A stretch of 64,000 bases of DNA from Leptolyngbya sp. PCC 6406. GTDB lineage: Bacteria > Cyanobacteriota > Cyanobacteriia > Phormidesmidales > Phormidesmidaceae. How positions within the stretch are numbered: position 1 is the first letter of the stretch; every line of letters starts with the position of its first letter. Position numbers and translations under genes: made by a program. The notes below the pieces were generated by a model. It saw only the letters and a program-made list of their open reading frames with translations. It was not told the DNA's origin and did no database searches. The DNA is taken from the NCBI RefSeq assembly GCF_000332095.2, contig NZ_KI913949.1:3556596-3620595 (forward strand). Reading direction: 5' to 3'. Below, in pieces: positions 1 through 8,044 of the stretch.

Positions 1-164
1 CGCGCCCCTACCAGACATTCAATTCAAAATTCAAAATTCAAAACTCCCTATCCCCTGTCACCCCCTGCATTGGGCGCGGAAACCACGCCCCTACCCTCAC
101 ACCCCCCTACCCTCAAACCCTCACACCCCCCTACCCCATCACCCCCCTACCCCCACCCCCTCCC
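1..164. repeat. C-rich degenerate repeats before urtD
   Basis: This stretch has no gene. It holds a copy of the inverted GGGCGCGG/CCGCGCCC-type repeat near 69-92 and short C-rich repeats of the form CCCCTACCC(T/A)CAC running into the urtD start. The same degenerate pattern appears in opposite orientation at 50141-50251 and 43455-43520. No Shine-Dalgarno sequence is visible before urtD, so translation may be coupled to an upstream urtC outside the window, or the repeat may have been inserted between the two genes. Confidence 0.6.
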
Positions 165-926
165 ATGTCCACCCCAATCCTTGAAATTGAAGATGTCACC
201 GTCAGCTTTGATGGATTCAAAGCCCTCAGGAATCTCACCTTCTCTATGACAGAAGGGGAACTGCGGGTGATTATTGGCCCCAACGGGGCGGGCAAAACCA
301 CCTTCTTGGACGTGATCACGGGGAAGGTGCAGCCCACAGAGGGCCAAGCCCGTTTCAAGGGCAAGGATCTACGAAAGCAGCGAGAGCACGAAATTGCGCG
401 TCTCGGCATTGGGCGCAAGTTCCAAACCCCACGGGTTTACCTGAACCTCACCCCCCGAGAAAATTTGGAGTTGTCCTGCAACCGCAACAAAAACGTCTTT
501 TCCACCCTGTTTAGCAAAACGCCCCCCGCTGAGAAGCGCAGTGTTGGGGGGCTACTAGAGACCATTGGCCTACAGGCCAAGGCGGATATTCCCGCCGCCC
601 TGCTGTCCCACGGGGAAAAGCAATGGTTGGAAATTGGCATGTTGGTGGCCCAGTCGCCGGATCTGCTCCTAGTGGATGAACCTGTGGCAGGGCTCACCGA
701 CGAAGAAACGGAGCAAACGGGAAGTCTGCTCATGTCCCTAGCGGAGAGCCACTCCATCATTGTGATTGAGCACGATATGGAATTTGTTCGCCAGATTGCC
801 CGTCAGGTGACCGTGCTCCACGAAGGCTCTGTTCTGTGCGAAGGCACCATGGACGAGGTCCAAAGCAATCCCCGAGTGATCGAGGTCTACTTGGGTGCAC
901 CAGAATCTGACCACCAAGCCGCTTAG
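165..926 (+). CDS. urtD: Urea ABC transporter ATP-binding protein UrtD
   Basis: UrtD is one of two ATPases that power high-affinity urea uptake with permeases UrtB and UrtC and periplasmic UrtA. The 253-residue protein has a Walker A motif GPNGAGKTT at 38-46, a signature LSHGEKQ at 147-153, Walker B LLLVDEP at 167-173 and the switch His at 203. The LSHGEKQWLEIG variant of the signature and the downstream UrtE separate it from the related LivG ATPases. The urtE start lies 19 bp after its stop, so the two form the end of an operon whose front (urtA, B, C) would lie left of the window. In cyanobacteria such operons are usually under NtcA nitrogen control; no site is visible here. Confidence 0.93.
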   Translation: MSTPILEIEDVTVSFDGFKALRNLTFSMTEGELRVIIGPNGAGKTTFLDVITGKVQPTEGQARFKGKDLRKQREHEIARLGIGRKFQTPRVYLNLTPRENLELSCNRNKNVFSTLFSKTPPAEKRSVGGLLETIGLQAKADIPAALLSHGEKQWLEIGMLVAQSPDLLLVDEPVAGLTDEETEQTGSLLMSLAESHSIIVIEHDMEFVRQIARQVTVLHEGSVLCEGTMDEVQSNPRVIEVYLGAPESDHQAA

Positions 927-945
927 GAGAGCTTAGGAGAATAGT

Positions 946-1701
946 ATGCAAACCGCCGCCGCGATCGCTGATCCCTTTGCCTCCAGTGGGCCGCCCATGG
1001 TGCGGGTACAGGGGCTGAATGTCTACTACGGTGAGAGTCACATTTTGCGAGATGTGGATCTGACCATTCCCCAGGGCAAGATGGTGTGCCTGATCGGGCG
1101 CAATGGCGTCGGCAAAACCACCTTCCTGAAAACCCTGATGGGGCTGTTGATTCCCCGCAGCGGCAGCATTGAGTACGAGGGCAAATCTCTTCTGCCCCTG
1201 CCTCCCTACCAGCGGGCAAAGTTGGGAATTGGCTATGTACCCCAAGGCCGGGAGATCATTCCCCGTCTGACGGTGCAGGAAAACCTGCTGATTGGCATGG
1301 AGGCGGATGCCCAGCGTAAGGGGGGGCTAAATCAGCCCATTCCCGAGGAGATTTTTGCCCTATTTCCAGTGCTGAAAACCATGCTGTCCCGGATGGGGGG
1401 AGACCTGAGCGGCGGTCAACAACAGCAACTTGCGATCGCCCGTGCCCTCATGGGGCGGCCCAAATTACTGGTGCTGGATGAACCAACGGAAGGAATTCAA
1501 CCCTCGATTATTTTGGATATTGAGGCTGCCGTGCGCCACATTGTCGAAACCACGGGCATTTCCGTCCTACTCGTAGAGCAACACCTGCATTTTGTCCGGC
1601 AAGCCGACTTTTACTACGCCATGCAAAAGGGCGGCATTGTTGCCTCAGGCTCGACAACAGAACTCAGCAACGATGTGATTCAGAAGTTCCTCGCTGTCTA
1701 G
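946..1701 (+). CDS. urtE: Urea ABC transporter ATP-binding protein UrtE
   Basis: UrtE is the second cytoplasmic ATPase of the urea transporter. The 251-residue protein shows Walker A GRNGVGKTT at 51-59, signature LSGGQ at 154-158, Walker B LLVLDEP at 174-180 followed by TEGIQPS, and a switch His at 213. The TEGIQPSII segment is typical of the LivF/UrtE branch, and pairing with UrtD settles the assignment. The ATG at 946 follows AGGAGA at a good distance. The first 17 residues lie outside the ABC fold and contain a HIP1 octamer (961-968); Met18 is an alternative start without an evident ribosome binding site. It is probably the last gene of the urt operon. Confidence 0.93.
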   Translation: MQTAAAIADPFASSGPPMVRVQGLNVYYGESHILRDVDLTIPQGKMVCLIGRNGVGKTTFLKTLMGLLIPRSGSIEYEGKSLLPLPPYQRAKLGIGYVPQGREIIPRLTVQENLLIGMEADAQRKGGLNQPIPEEIFALFPVLKTMLSRMGGDLSGGQQQQLAIARALMGRPKLLVLDEPTEGIQPSIILDIEAAVRHIVETTGISVLLVEQHLHFVRQADFYYAMQKGGIVASGSTTELSNDVIQKFLAV

Positions 1702-2022
1702 AGGAGATATAGCAGTTCCCTAATGTATGAGGTACACCTCAACTTAATGACACTTTGGCGAGCAAGGGGCTTAAGCCCCTTGCCTGTACTTAACCCGAGT
1801 GAGAACCGCTATATTCCCCAGGAAAATCCCTTGAAAAATGCCTGTATTTTCCGAGCCCAAGACCAAGAACTTCATCAAAGCTTTATAGTGCTTTTCTGGA
1901 ACTTCACATAGGAGCGCTTATAGTTGAGGCGATATCATGGGGTAATTACGGACCAGTGGAAAGGACGCTATCCCTAGGGTTTGCATTTGCTAAGCAACTT
2001 GCTGAATGTTAGAGAAAGTCTA
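1702..2022. other. Intergenic region with a MITE-like palindromic element
   Basis: No convincing gene is present. From 1708 to 1813 lies a small element bounded by TATAGCAGTTC and GAACCGCTATA, which are imperfect inverted repeats. It includes a perfect 20-bp palindrome at 1763-1782 (arms CAAGGGGCTT/AAGCCCCTTG). The right end of the element recurs at 12965-12989. The remaining 200 bp presumably carry the promoter of the PEP-CTERM gene, but no clear -10/-35 pair stands out. Confidence 0.6.
1708..1813. repeat. Small inverted-repeat element, family with end at 12965-12989
   Basis: The left end TATAGCAGTTC and the right end GAACCGCTATA pair with one mismatch. The right-hand 25 bases, CTTAACCCGAGTGAGA followed by (A/T)CGCTATA, are repeated almost exactly at 12965-12989. 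The strong internal palindrome at 1763-1782 could also end urt transcription. No transposase is encoded, so this is a non-autonomous element or a REP-type sequence. Confidence 0.55.
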
Positions 2023-2790
2023 ATGCTGATAGAACTGAATAATTACTGGCGTTGTGGTCTAGTAGCTGGAGTGTTTGGCCTGACTGGCAGCGCCCTGATT
2101 GCCCCCCTACCGGCCCAGGCAGCATCGCTGACCCAGGTGAGTTATCAAGGGGACATTATCCTCAGTAGTGACAGCCCTCTTTTTCTTTTGTCGGGTGTGC
2201 TACCGGCCACATTTACCCTTGATGAAACCGTTGAGGTTGATGATTTAGCAAATAGACTGGTTTCTGGTGCTAGCCTTACCCCCGAAATCGGCCCACTCCA
2301 AACCCTGTTGCGAGATTTTGCCATCCAGGCAGTAGCCGGACTCCCCTTTGAAAATCTGGTAAGCACCGTAATGTTGTCTAGTCTCAATGGTGTTGGCAAC
2401 ATCTTCGATGCTGCCAACAATCCTCTGACAAGCTTTCAATTCAGCTATAGCGGCGGCCCAGAACTATTGATTGATGGCTACATTGATGCCTTCAATGCGG
2501 GCGAACTCAATAGTTGCCTGGTGGGTCTTTGTTTTATAAAAGGGAGTGGCAGCGGCAGTTTAAGTTCAGATACGTTGAATCTGCCCTTCGAGATTGCTTT
2601 TAACTTAGCTCAAACTGCAACACCTCTGGGGGGTGATCCTGACCCCTCGGATCCTGACCTCTCGGATCCTGACCCCTCGGATCCTGACCCTGACGACAGT
2701 GTGGCGGTGCCGGAACCGACTTCGATTTTGGGGCTACTCGCGATCGCGGGGGGTGGGCTTACCCTGAAGCGGCGACGGAGCCACTCTTAA
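2023..2790 (+). CDS. PEP-CTERM sorting domain protein
   Basis: This is an exported protein of unknown function with a C-terminal PEP-CTERM signal. From the ATG at 2023 it has 255 residues. A signal peptide covers roughly residues 1-34, with a hydrophobic stretch ending in PAQAAS. The C-terminus shows VPEPTS, a short hydrophobic helix and the basic tail KRRR, which is the recognition signal for exosortase processing. Before it lies an Asp/Pro/Ser linker built from four related DPDxSDP units encoded by a tandem DNA repeat (about 2634-2690). The body (SVLPATFTLDE-like strands) matches no family I can name. An in-frame TTG at 1981 is a less likely start. A strong terminator follows at once. Confidence 0.85.
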   Translation: MLIELNNYWRCGLVAGVFGLTGSALIAPLPAQAASLTQVSYQGDIILSSDSPLFLLSGVLPATFTLDETVEVDDLANRLVSGASLTPEIGPLQTLLRDFAIQAVAGLPFENLVSTVMLSSLNGVGNIFDAANNPLTSFQFSYSGGPELLIDGYIDAFNAGELNSCLVGLCFIKGSGSGSLSSDTLNLPFEIAFNLAQTATPLGGDPDPSDPDLSDPDPSDPDPDDSVAVPEPTSILGLLAIAGGGLTLKRRRSHS

Positions 2791-2834
2791 TCGTCGGAGA
2801 GTCCTAGCAATTCTCCGCATCAGATAGACAATAG

Positions 2835-2880
2835 TAGAGGGGCGATACCCACAGGTATCGCCCCTCTATTTGTTTATTTC
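2835..2880 (+). terminator. Intrinsic terminator after PEP-CTERM gene
   Basis: A perfect 15-bp stem (2835-2849 pairs with 2854-2868, core GGGGCGATACC) with a 4-base loop is followed by TTTGTTTATTT. This is a textbook Rho-independent terminator for the gene ending at 2790. It also insulates the amine oxidase gene that starts at 2904. Confidence 0.92.
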
Positions 2881-2903
2881 GTCGATGGCGATTCCACCTC
2901 CCT

Positions 2904-4802
2904 ATGGCCCTCTCTGCTCCCCTGCATCCCCTCGAACCCCTATCCATTGAAGAAGTCCAAATAGCAGTAGCCTTGGTCCGTGAACAGAAGGGGGTAGGCG
3001 ATCGCTGGCGCTTCCCCACGGTGACCCTGAAGGAACCCCCGAAGGCGGCGGTGCTGACTTACCAACCAGGGGAACCGTGGGATCGGCAAGCCTTTCTGGT
3101 GCTGTTGGATAACGAGACAGGCCACACCTACGAAGCTGTTGTCTCCCTGAGTCAAGGTCAGGTGGTGAGTTGGACCCATTTACCGGGGATTCAGCCCAAC
3201 ATCATGGCGGATGAACTGGTGGACTGTGAGGCGGTGGTGCGCGCCCACCCCGACTTCCAAGCTGCGGTGGCGCGGCGGGGGCTAGACCTGGAGCAGGTGG
3301 TAGTAGATCCCTGGGCGATCGGCAACTTTGGCTTCCCAGAGGAAGATGGACTGCGCCTGTCTCGCTGCCTCTGCTACGTGCGTACCACCCCAGAGAGTAA
3401 CTTCTACGCCCGCCCCATCGATGGTCTCGTGCCCGTGGTGGACTTGAACCGGATGGCGGTGGTGCGGATTGAGGATATCGGGGACGTGCCCGTGCCGCCG
3501 GAACCGGGGGAATATGCCAGAGAATTTTTCCAAGATCAGTACCGCCGGGACATCCAACCCCTGGCCATTACCCAGACTCAGGGGCCAAGCTTCGCCATTG
3601 AGGGCCATTTAATCCAATGGCAGCGCTGGCAAATCCGCATTGGCTTCACCCCCCGCGAAGGCTTAGTGCTGTACCAGGTGGGCTATGAAGATCAGGGTCG
3701 CCTACGCCCCATTCTCTATCGAGCCTCCATGGCAGAAATGGTCGTGCCCTATGGCGATCCCCGGCCCCAGCATTTTCGCAAAAATGCCTTTGACCTAGGG
3801 GAGCATGGGGTGGGAATGTTGGCCAATTCCCTTACCAATGGCTGCGATTGCCTGGGGGAGATCCGCTACTTTGACGCGGTGCTGACCGATAGCCGGGGCA
3901 ATGTGGCGGTGACGGAAAATGCCGTCTGTCTCCATGAGGAGGATTTTGGCCTTCTCTGGAAGCATACGGACTGGCGGCGAGACCATGTGGATGTGCGGCG
4001 ATCGCGTCGTCTCGTCCTCTCCTTCATTGCCACCGTGGACAACTATGAATACGGCTTCTACTGGTACTTCTACCAGGACGGCACCATTCAATACGAGATT
4101 AAATTAACAGGGATTTTGCTGGTGGGGGCTCTGGCGGATCAGGGCAAGTACGGCACCCTGGTAGCCCCAGAGGTGAACGCCCTCAACCACCAGCATTTCT
4201 TCGCCATGCGCTTGGATTTCGATGTGGATGGCTGTGCCAACAGCGTGTACGAAGTGAATTCCCAGGCGGAACCCCTAGGGCCAGACAACCCCCAGGGCAA
4301 CGGCTGGTATGCCGTACCCACCCTGCTGGATACCGAAAAATCGGCCCAACGCCGTATCGATCCCCTGGTGGGCCGCTACTGGAAGGTGGTCAATCCCCAG
4401 GTCACCAATCGCCTGGGGCAACCGGTGGGGTTCAAGCTGATTCCAGGGGAAAATATCCTCCCCTTTGCCCACCCAGAAGCGCCAATCATGAAACGGGCTG
4501 GGTTCTTGAACCAACACCTGTGGGTTACCCCCTACCAGGCAGCGGAAAACTTCCCCGCTGGCCCCTACCCCAACCAACATCCCGGCGGTGAGGGCTTACC
4601 GCAGTGGACGGTGGCGGATCGGCCTCTGGAGAATACTGATGTGGTGCTGTGGTACGTCTTTGGCCACCACCACATCCCTCGCCCGGAGGATTGGCCGGTG
4701 ATGCCCGTGGCCTACAGTGGCTTTACCCTAAAGCCGTTAGGCTTCTTTGATCAAAACCCGGCCCTGGATGTGCCCCCCAGTCCCAAAGCCCATTGTCATT
4801 AA
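2904..4802 (+). CDS. Copper-containing primary amine oxidase (TPQ type)
   Basis: The enzyme oxidises primary amines to aldehydes, releasing ammonia and hydrogen peroxide, using copper and a topaquinone made from its own tyrosine. The 632-residue length fits bacterial enzymes. The topaquinone precursor is Tyr381 in VDNYEYGFYW, the catalytic base is Asp297 in NAFDLGE, and the copper ligands are His429 and His431 in NHQHFF and His590 in the GHHHIPREDW-like segment. These numbers nearly coincide with the Arthrobacter globiformis enzyme (298, 382, 431, 433, 592), so all catalytic residues are intact. No signal peptide is seen, so it is probably cytoplasmic. The gene is monocistronic between two strong hairpins. 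The physiological amine is unknown. Confidence 0.93.
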   Translation: MALSAPLHPLEPLSIEEVQIAVALVREQKGVGDRWRFPTVTLKEPPKAAVLTYQPGEPWDRQAFLVLLDNETGHTYEAVVSLSQGQVVSWTHLPGIQPNIMADELVDCEAVVRAHPDFQAAVARRGLDLEQVVVDPWAIGNFGFPEEDGLRLSRCLCYVRTTPESNFYARPIDGLVPVVDLNRMAVVRIEDIGDVPVPPEPGEYAREFFQDQYRRDIQPLAITQTQGPSFAIEGHLIQWQRWQIRIGFTPREGLVLYQVGYEDQGRLRPILYRASMAEMVVPYGDPRPQHFRKNAFDLGEHGVGMLANSLTNGCDCLGEIRYFDAVLTDSRGNVAVTENAVCLHEEDFGLLWKHTDWRRDHVDVRRSRRLVLSFIATVDNYEYGFYWYFYQDGTIQYEIKLTGILLVGALADQGKYGTLVAPEVNALNHQHFFAMRLDFDVDGCANSVYEVNSQAEPLGPDNPQGNGWYAVPTLLDTEKSAQRRIDPLVGRYWKVVNPQVTNRLGQPVGFKLIPGENILPFAHPEAPIMKRAGFLNQHLWVTPYQAAENFPAGPYPNQHPGGEGLPQWTVADRPLENTDVVLWYVFGHHHIPRPEDWPVMPVAYSGFTLKPLGFFDQNPALDVPPSPKAHCH

Positions 4803-4856
4803 CCTGAGTTTGGCTTAAGCTTCGCTGCCCATCCGCCAGGGATGTGCACGTAAACA

Positions 4857-4894
4857 GGAGTTACGGATTGACAGTCCTGTCAATCCGTAACTCC
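4857..4894. terminator. Bidirectional hairpin between convergent genes
   Basis: A perfect 17-bp inverted repeat (4857-4873 with 4878-4894, core GTTACGGATTGACA) with a 4-base loop lies between the convergent amine oxidase and ftsX genes. It probably stops transcription from both sides. The T-tract is weak on both strands. Confidence 0.75.
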
Positions 4895-4933
4895 TAAGCT
4901 ATCTGTTCAGAATGGCCAGACCAGCCCCTACCT

Positions 4934-5836
4934 TTATCGCAGGGCAAACTTCCTCACAGCTACCAAGCTCCCCATTAGCCCTATCGTTGTCCCCAAACCC
5001 ACGAGGGAGACCGGCAGCATCCAGGTCTGCTGAGGGCTGATTTGCAGACCATCGACAAGGAATTTCACGAAGTCCGGCTGCTGGGAGGCAATTTCATCCA
5101 AAAAGTGATGGATGGCGCTGAGCAGTCCCCAGGAAATACCAGCCCCTACGAGGCCAAAGGTCGCCCCTTGGAGGATGAAGGGCAGATAAATCCAAACGGT
5201 GGTGGCTCCCACCAACTGCATCACCTCAATTTCTCGACGGCGGGCCATGACAATTAGGCGAATCGTGGTAGTGATCACCGCGATCGCAGTTAGGCTAAGG
5301 ACACCAATCACCACTAGACCCGCCCACCGCAGACCGTCGTTGAGTTGGGCCAACCGTTTCACTGCCTCATCCACGTACAGCACTTCATTGACCCCCTGAA
5401 GGGCCGAGAGCTTACTGGCCAGGATAGGGACATCCTCAGAACGGTTGGCCTTGACCCGGAGGGCATCCACGAGGGGGTTGCCGTTGAGCTGTTCCGTCGC
5501 TCCCTCAATATCCGAGATGCCCAGTTCACTAACCAAATCCTGCCATGCCGATTCCTTAGAGATGGGTTGCACCGCCGTCACCTCCGACATTGCCGCGACA
5601 GTACCCTGAAGGGAGTCGGCCTGAACGCCAGAATCCAGGTATACCGACACCTCAAGTTGGCTGCCAAATTGATTCAGTAATCCCTCTAGCTGCCAGGTGG
5701 CCTGGAGGCTGATGCCAAAGAGAAATAGCAGCACGGTCATAGTGCTAATGGCGGCCCAGTTCATCCAACCGCCCCGCTGGATCCCCAGGAGGGTCTCCCG
5801 CAGTAAATAGTCTGTTTTTGTAAACGCTTTTAGCAT
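4934..5836 (-). CDS. ftsX: Cell division ABC transporter permease FtsX
   Basis: FtsX is a membrane protein that, with the ATPase FtsE, transmits a signal across the inner membrane to activate peptidoglycan hydrolases at the septum. The 300-residue protein has the expected plan: a cytoplasmic N-terminus with RETLLGIQRGGW, a first membrane segment (about 28-48), a periplasmic loop of about 110 residues, then three more membrane segments near 170-200, 215-245 and 272-295. The motif RRREIEVMQLVGAT after the second membrane segment is characteristic of FtsX. ftsE is not adjacent, which is common in cyanobacteria. The start is an ATG at 5836. Confidence 0.9.
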   Translation of the reverse strand: MLKAFTKTDYLLRETLLGIQRGGWMNWAAISTMTVLLFLFGISLQATWQLEGLLNQFGSQLEVSVYLDSGVQADSLQGTVAAMSEVTAVQPISKESAWQDLVSELGISDIEGATEQLNGNPLVDALRVKANRSEDVPILASKLSALQGVNEVLYVDEAVKRLAQLNDGLRWAGLVVIGVLSLTAIAVITTTIRLIVMARRREIEVMQLVGATTVWIYLPFILQGATFGLVGAGISWGLLSAIHHFLDEIASQQPDFVKFLVDGLQISPQQTWMLPVSLVGLGTTIGLMGSLVAVRKFALR

Positions 5837-6198
5837 GGGTCTAGTGTAATTCTGCCCGCCCCCCAGGGGTTTCTGTTTTGAAGCAGGGGTGTCCCAATTG
5901 GATTCCGGAATTGTCCGTAATTGGTATTTGGATTCCGTAATTGTCCCTAATGGGTATTGAATACTCCCCAGGAATGATGGTCTAAGCTATTCATCCTGGC
6001 TTGTTCTTGTCAAGGAACTTGATAGAGTTAGAGCCCAACGGTAGACATCGTTCCTGATCTGTCCTATTCTGCATGGAGCTTGGCGGCGCAGTTTCCTACG
6101 GAATTTTCAATGGTTTTTGCCATAGAAGACCTGAAATGTTATCGCATCGCCATAAAGACTGCATTGTTTCCGTTTAGAAACGCAGCCTGAAGGGTCTA
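5837..6198. other. Intergenic region with a 30-bp tandem duplication
   Basis: This 362-bp gap separates the divergent ftsX and wecA-like genes and should hold both promoters. A direct repeat of 30 bp (5898-5927 and 5928-5957, starting TTGGATTCCG) matches at 27 of 30 positions. No gene or RNA is recognised. Confidence 0.6.
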
Positions 6199-7272
6199 AT
6201 GCCTTCCCACCTTTTCCATTTGTTCGCCTTCATTATTTCAGCCCTTGTGGTTCTAGCGACGACGCCCTTGGTACGTCGGATTGGCCTCAAGAGTGGCCGT
6301 GTTGATTTGCCGGGAGGCCGCAAGGTCCACGACCAGCCCATGGTACGCCTAGGGGGCATTTCCATTTTTCTGGGAACCCTAGTCGCCCTACTGTTGGTGT
6401 GGGGCGCTGGCGGTTTCATAGATGGTAGCGGCGAGCACCTGAGCCCAACCCAAGAATATGCGATTTGGGGCTTGACCTTAGGAGGACTAGCCTCCTTCCT
6501 AATTGGTCTGATGGATGACCTTTTTGGCCTCTCTTCCCTGAGCCGTCTGCTGATGCAGGCCCTGGTTGCTGGAATTGCATGGCACGTCGGCGTCAGTATC
6601 GACTTTTTGACTATTCCCTTTTTGGGACTGGTTCAACTCCCGATTTGGGTTAGCTTACCCATCACAGTGATATGGCTGGTAGGGATGACCAACGCCATTA
6701 ACTGGATTGACGGGTTGGATGGATTGGCGGCAGGCGTATCTGGCATTGCCGCCATCATCATGCTGGTGATGTGCCTGTTTATGAACCAGCCCGCCGCCGC
6801 TCTGATTGCAGCGGCCTTAGCAGGGGGAGCCCTGGGCTTTCTGCGCTATAACTTCAACCCCGCCAAGATCTTCATGGGGGATGGTGGATCCTATTTTATG
6901 GGCTTTACCCTGGCGGGGGTGGGCATCATTGGCCTGGTTAAAAGTGTGACCACGGTAGCGGTCCTGTTGCCCTACCTCATCTTGGCGGTCCCGATCCTCG
7001 ATATGTCAGCGGTGATTCTGGACCGACTGCGCTCCGGTAATTCTCCCTTCGTGGCCGATAAACGCCATCTACACCACCGTCTCCTCAACGCGGGCCTCTC
7101 CCATCGCTGGGCTGTGCTCTTTATCTATGCCCTCACCCTTTGGGTCGGCAGTCTGGCCCTAGCCTTTTCCGGCCTGCCCAGCGGCATCGCCTATGCCATT
7201 GGTGCAACCCTGCTAATGACCTACACCACCTGGCGGGTGTACCGTCTGTCTCGTCGTCGCCTCTCGCGATAG
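6199..7272 (+). CDS. WecA-type undecaprenyl-phosphate GlcNAc-1-phosphate transferase
   Basis: Members of this polytopic family transfer a sugar-1-phosphate from a UDP-sugar to undecaprenyl phosphate, the first step in making surface polysaccharides. The 357-residue protein has about ten membrane segments and all family motifs: MDD at 105-107, NAINWIDGLDGL at 165-176, FMGDGG at 225-230 and HLHHRLL at 290-296. The H-x-HH motif and GRKVHDQPMVRLGG (38-53) point to the WecA/TagO branch, not MraY. The exact sugar cannot be read from the sequence. The stop lies 4 bp before the next gene, so the two are co-transcribed. Confidence 0.88.
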   Translation: MPSHLFHLFAFIISALVVLATTPLVRRIGLKSGRVDLPGGRKVHDQPMVRLGGISIFLGTLVALLLVWGAGGFIDGSGEHLSPTQEYAIWGLTLGGLASFLIGLMDDLFGLSSLSRLLMQALVAGIAWHVGVSIDFLTIPFLGLVQLPIWVSLPITVIWLVGMTNAINWIDGLDGLAAGVSGIAAIIMLVMCLFMNQPAAALIAAALAGGALGFLRYNFNPAKIFMGDGGSYFMGFTLAGVGIIGLVKSVTTVAVLLPYLILAVPILDMSAVILDRLRSGNSPFVADKRHLHHRLLNAGLSHRWAVLFIYALTLWVGSLALAFSGLPSGIAYAIGATLLMTYTTWRVYRLSRRRLSR

Positions 7273-7276
7273 GCCC

Positions 7277-7708
7277 GTGCATCAGGTTTTTGTCTACGGA
7301 ACCCTGAAGCCGGGGGAAGCTTTCCACGATCGCTACTGCGCGCCCTATCTGGAAGCAACTTGCCCTGCCCAGGTTCAGGGGCGTCTCTACCATCTGCCCC
7401 AGGGTTACCCCGCCCTCACCGATGAACCAGGCTGGGTGACTGGGACACTCCTAACCCTTATGGATGGGGCGGTCTTAGGGATGTTGGACGAGTTTGAAGA
7501 GTATGATCCCACGCGATCGCAGTTAGAAAATCTCTATATTCGCCTCCAGCGTCCCGTATTTACCCCCGAGGGAGCTGATCTTGGTACAGCTTGGATGTAT
7601 GTGATGGCAACGGAGCAGGTAGAACGCTGCCAGGGCATTTGGATTCCCACCGGAGTTTGGAATCAGACCACATGGCCAACGATTAGCCCTAAGCAGGGTG
7701 GAAATTGA
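7277..7708 (+). CDS. Gamma-glutamylcyclotransferase-like (GGCT/AIG2 fold) protein
   Basis: The 143-residue protein has the family's N-terminal substrate-binding loop YGTLKPGE at 7-14 and an acidic DEFEEYDP segment at 71-78 that holds the likely catalytic glutamate. Relatives release 5-oxoproline from gamma-glutamyl amines or act on modified peptides; the actual substrate here is unknown. The start is a GTG only 4 bp after the wecA-like stop codon, so translation is probably coupled. Repeats follow immediately after the stop. Confidence 0.8.
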   Translation: MHQVFVYGTLKPGEAFHDRYCAPYLEATCPAQVQGRLYHLPQGYPALTDEPGWVTGTLLTLMDGAVLGMLDEFEEYDPTRSQLENLYIRLQRPVFTPEGADLGTAWMYVMATEQVERCQGIWIPTGVWNQTTWPTISPKQGGN

Positions 7709-8044
7709 GGCCCCGCCTACATTAGGCGCGAAAACCTCACCTCTACGAGACATCCTACATTGGGCGCGGTTTCCGCGCCCCTACGGAACACAGGGGAGGC
7801 AGAGCCTCCGGCAGAGATACCCAGGCAGAGGCAGGGCACCAGAAAACACCTGCCACCCCAACCCCCCAACCCCTATCACCCGGCAACAACAGGGCGGGTT
7901 TTGAGCCTCCCATCCTGAATTACCCGCTACATACGGGCTAAACCCGCCCCTACGGGATTTACCCCATCACCCCCCACCCTTCACCACACCCCCACACCCC
8001 CCAACACTCCGTACCATAGAAAGACCCCCTCACGCCTACCGCCC
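7709..8044. repeat. Intergenic region with REP-like dispersed repeats
   Basis: The 336-bp gap contains the inverted repeat GGGCGCGGTTTCCGCGCCC (7758-7776). Next to it is a segment reading GGCAGAGCCTCCGGCAGAG near 7797-7815. Both recur together, on the other strand, at 50241-50345, and in part at 43660-43800. The last 80 bp are C-rich (CCCCATCACCCCCCACCC and similar). No gene is seen. Confidence 0.7.

Noticed and set aside
1723-1911. 62-codon plus-strand frame after urtE
   Set aside because: It is translated from a palindromic dispersed element and shows no protein-like composition.
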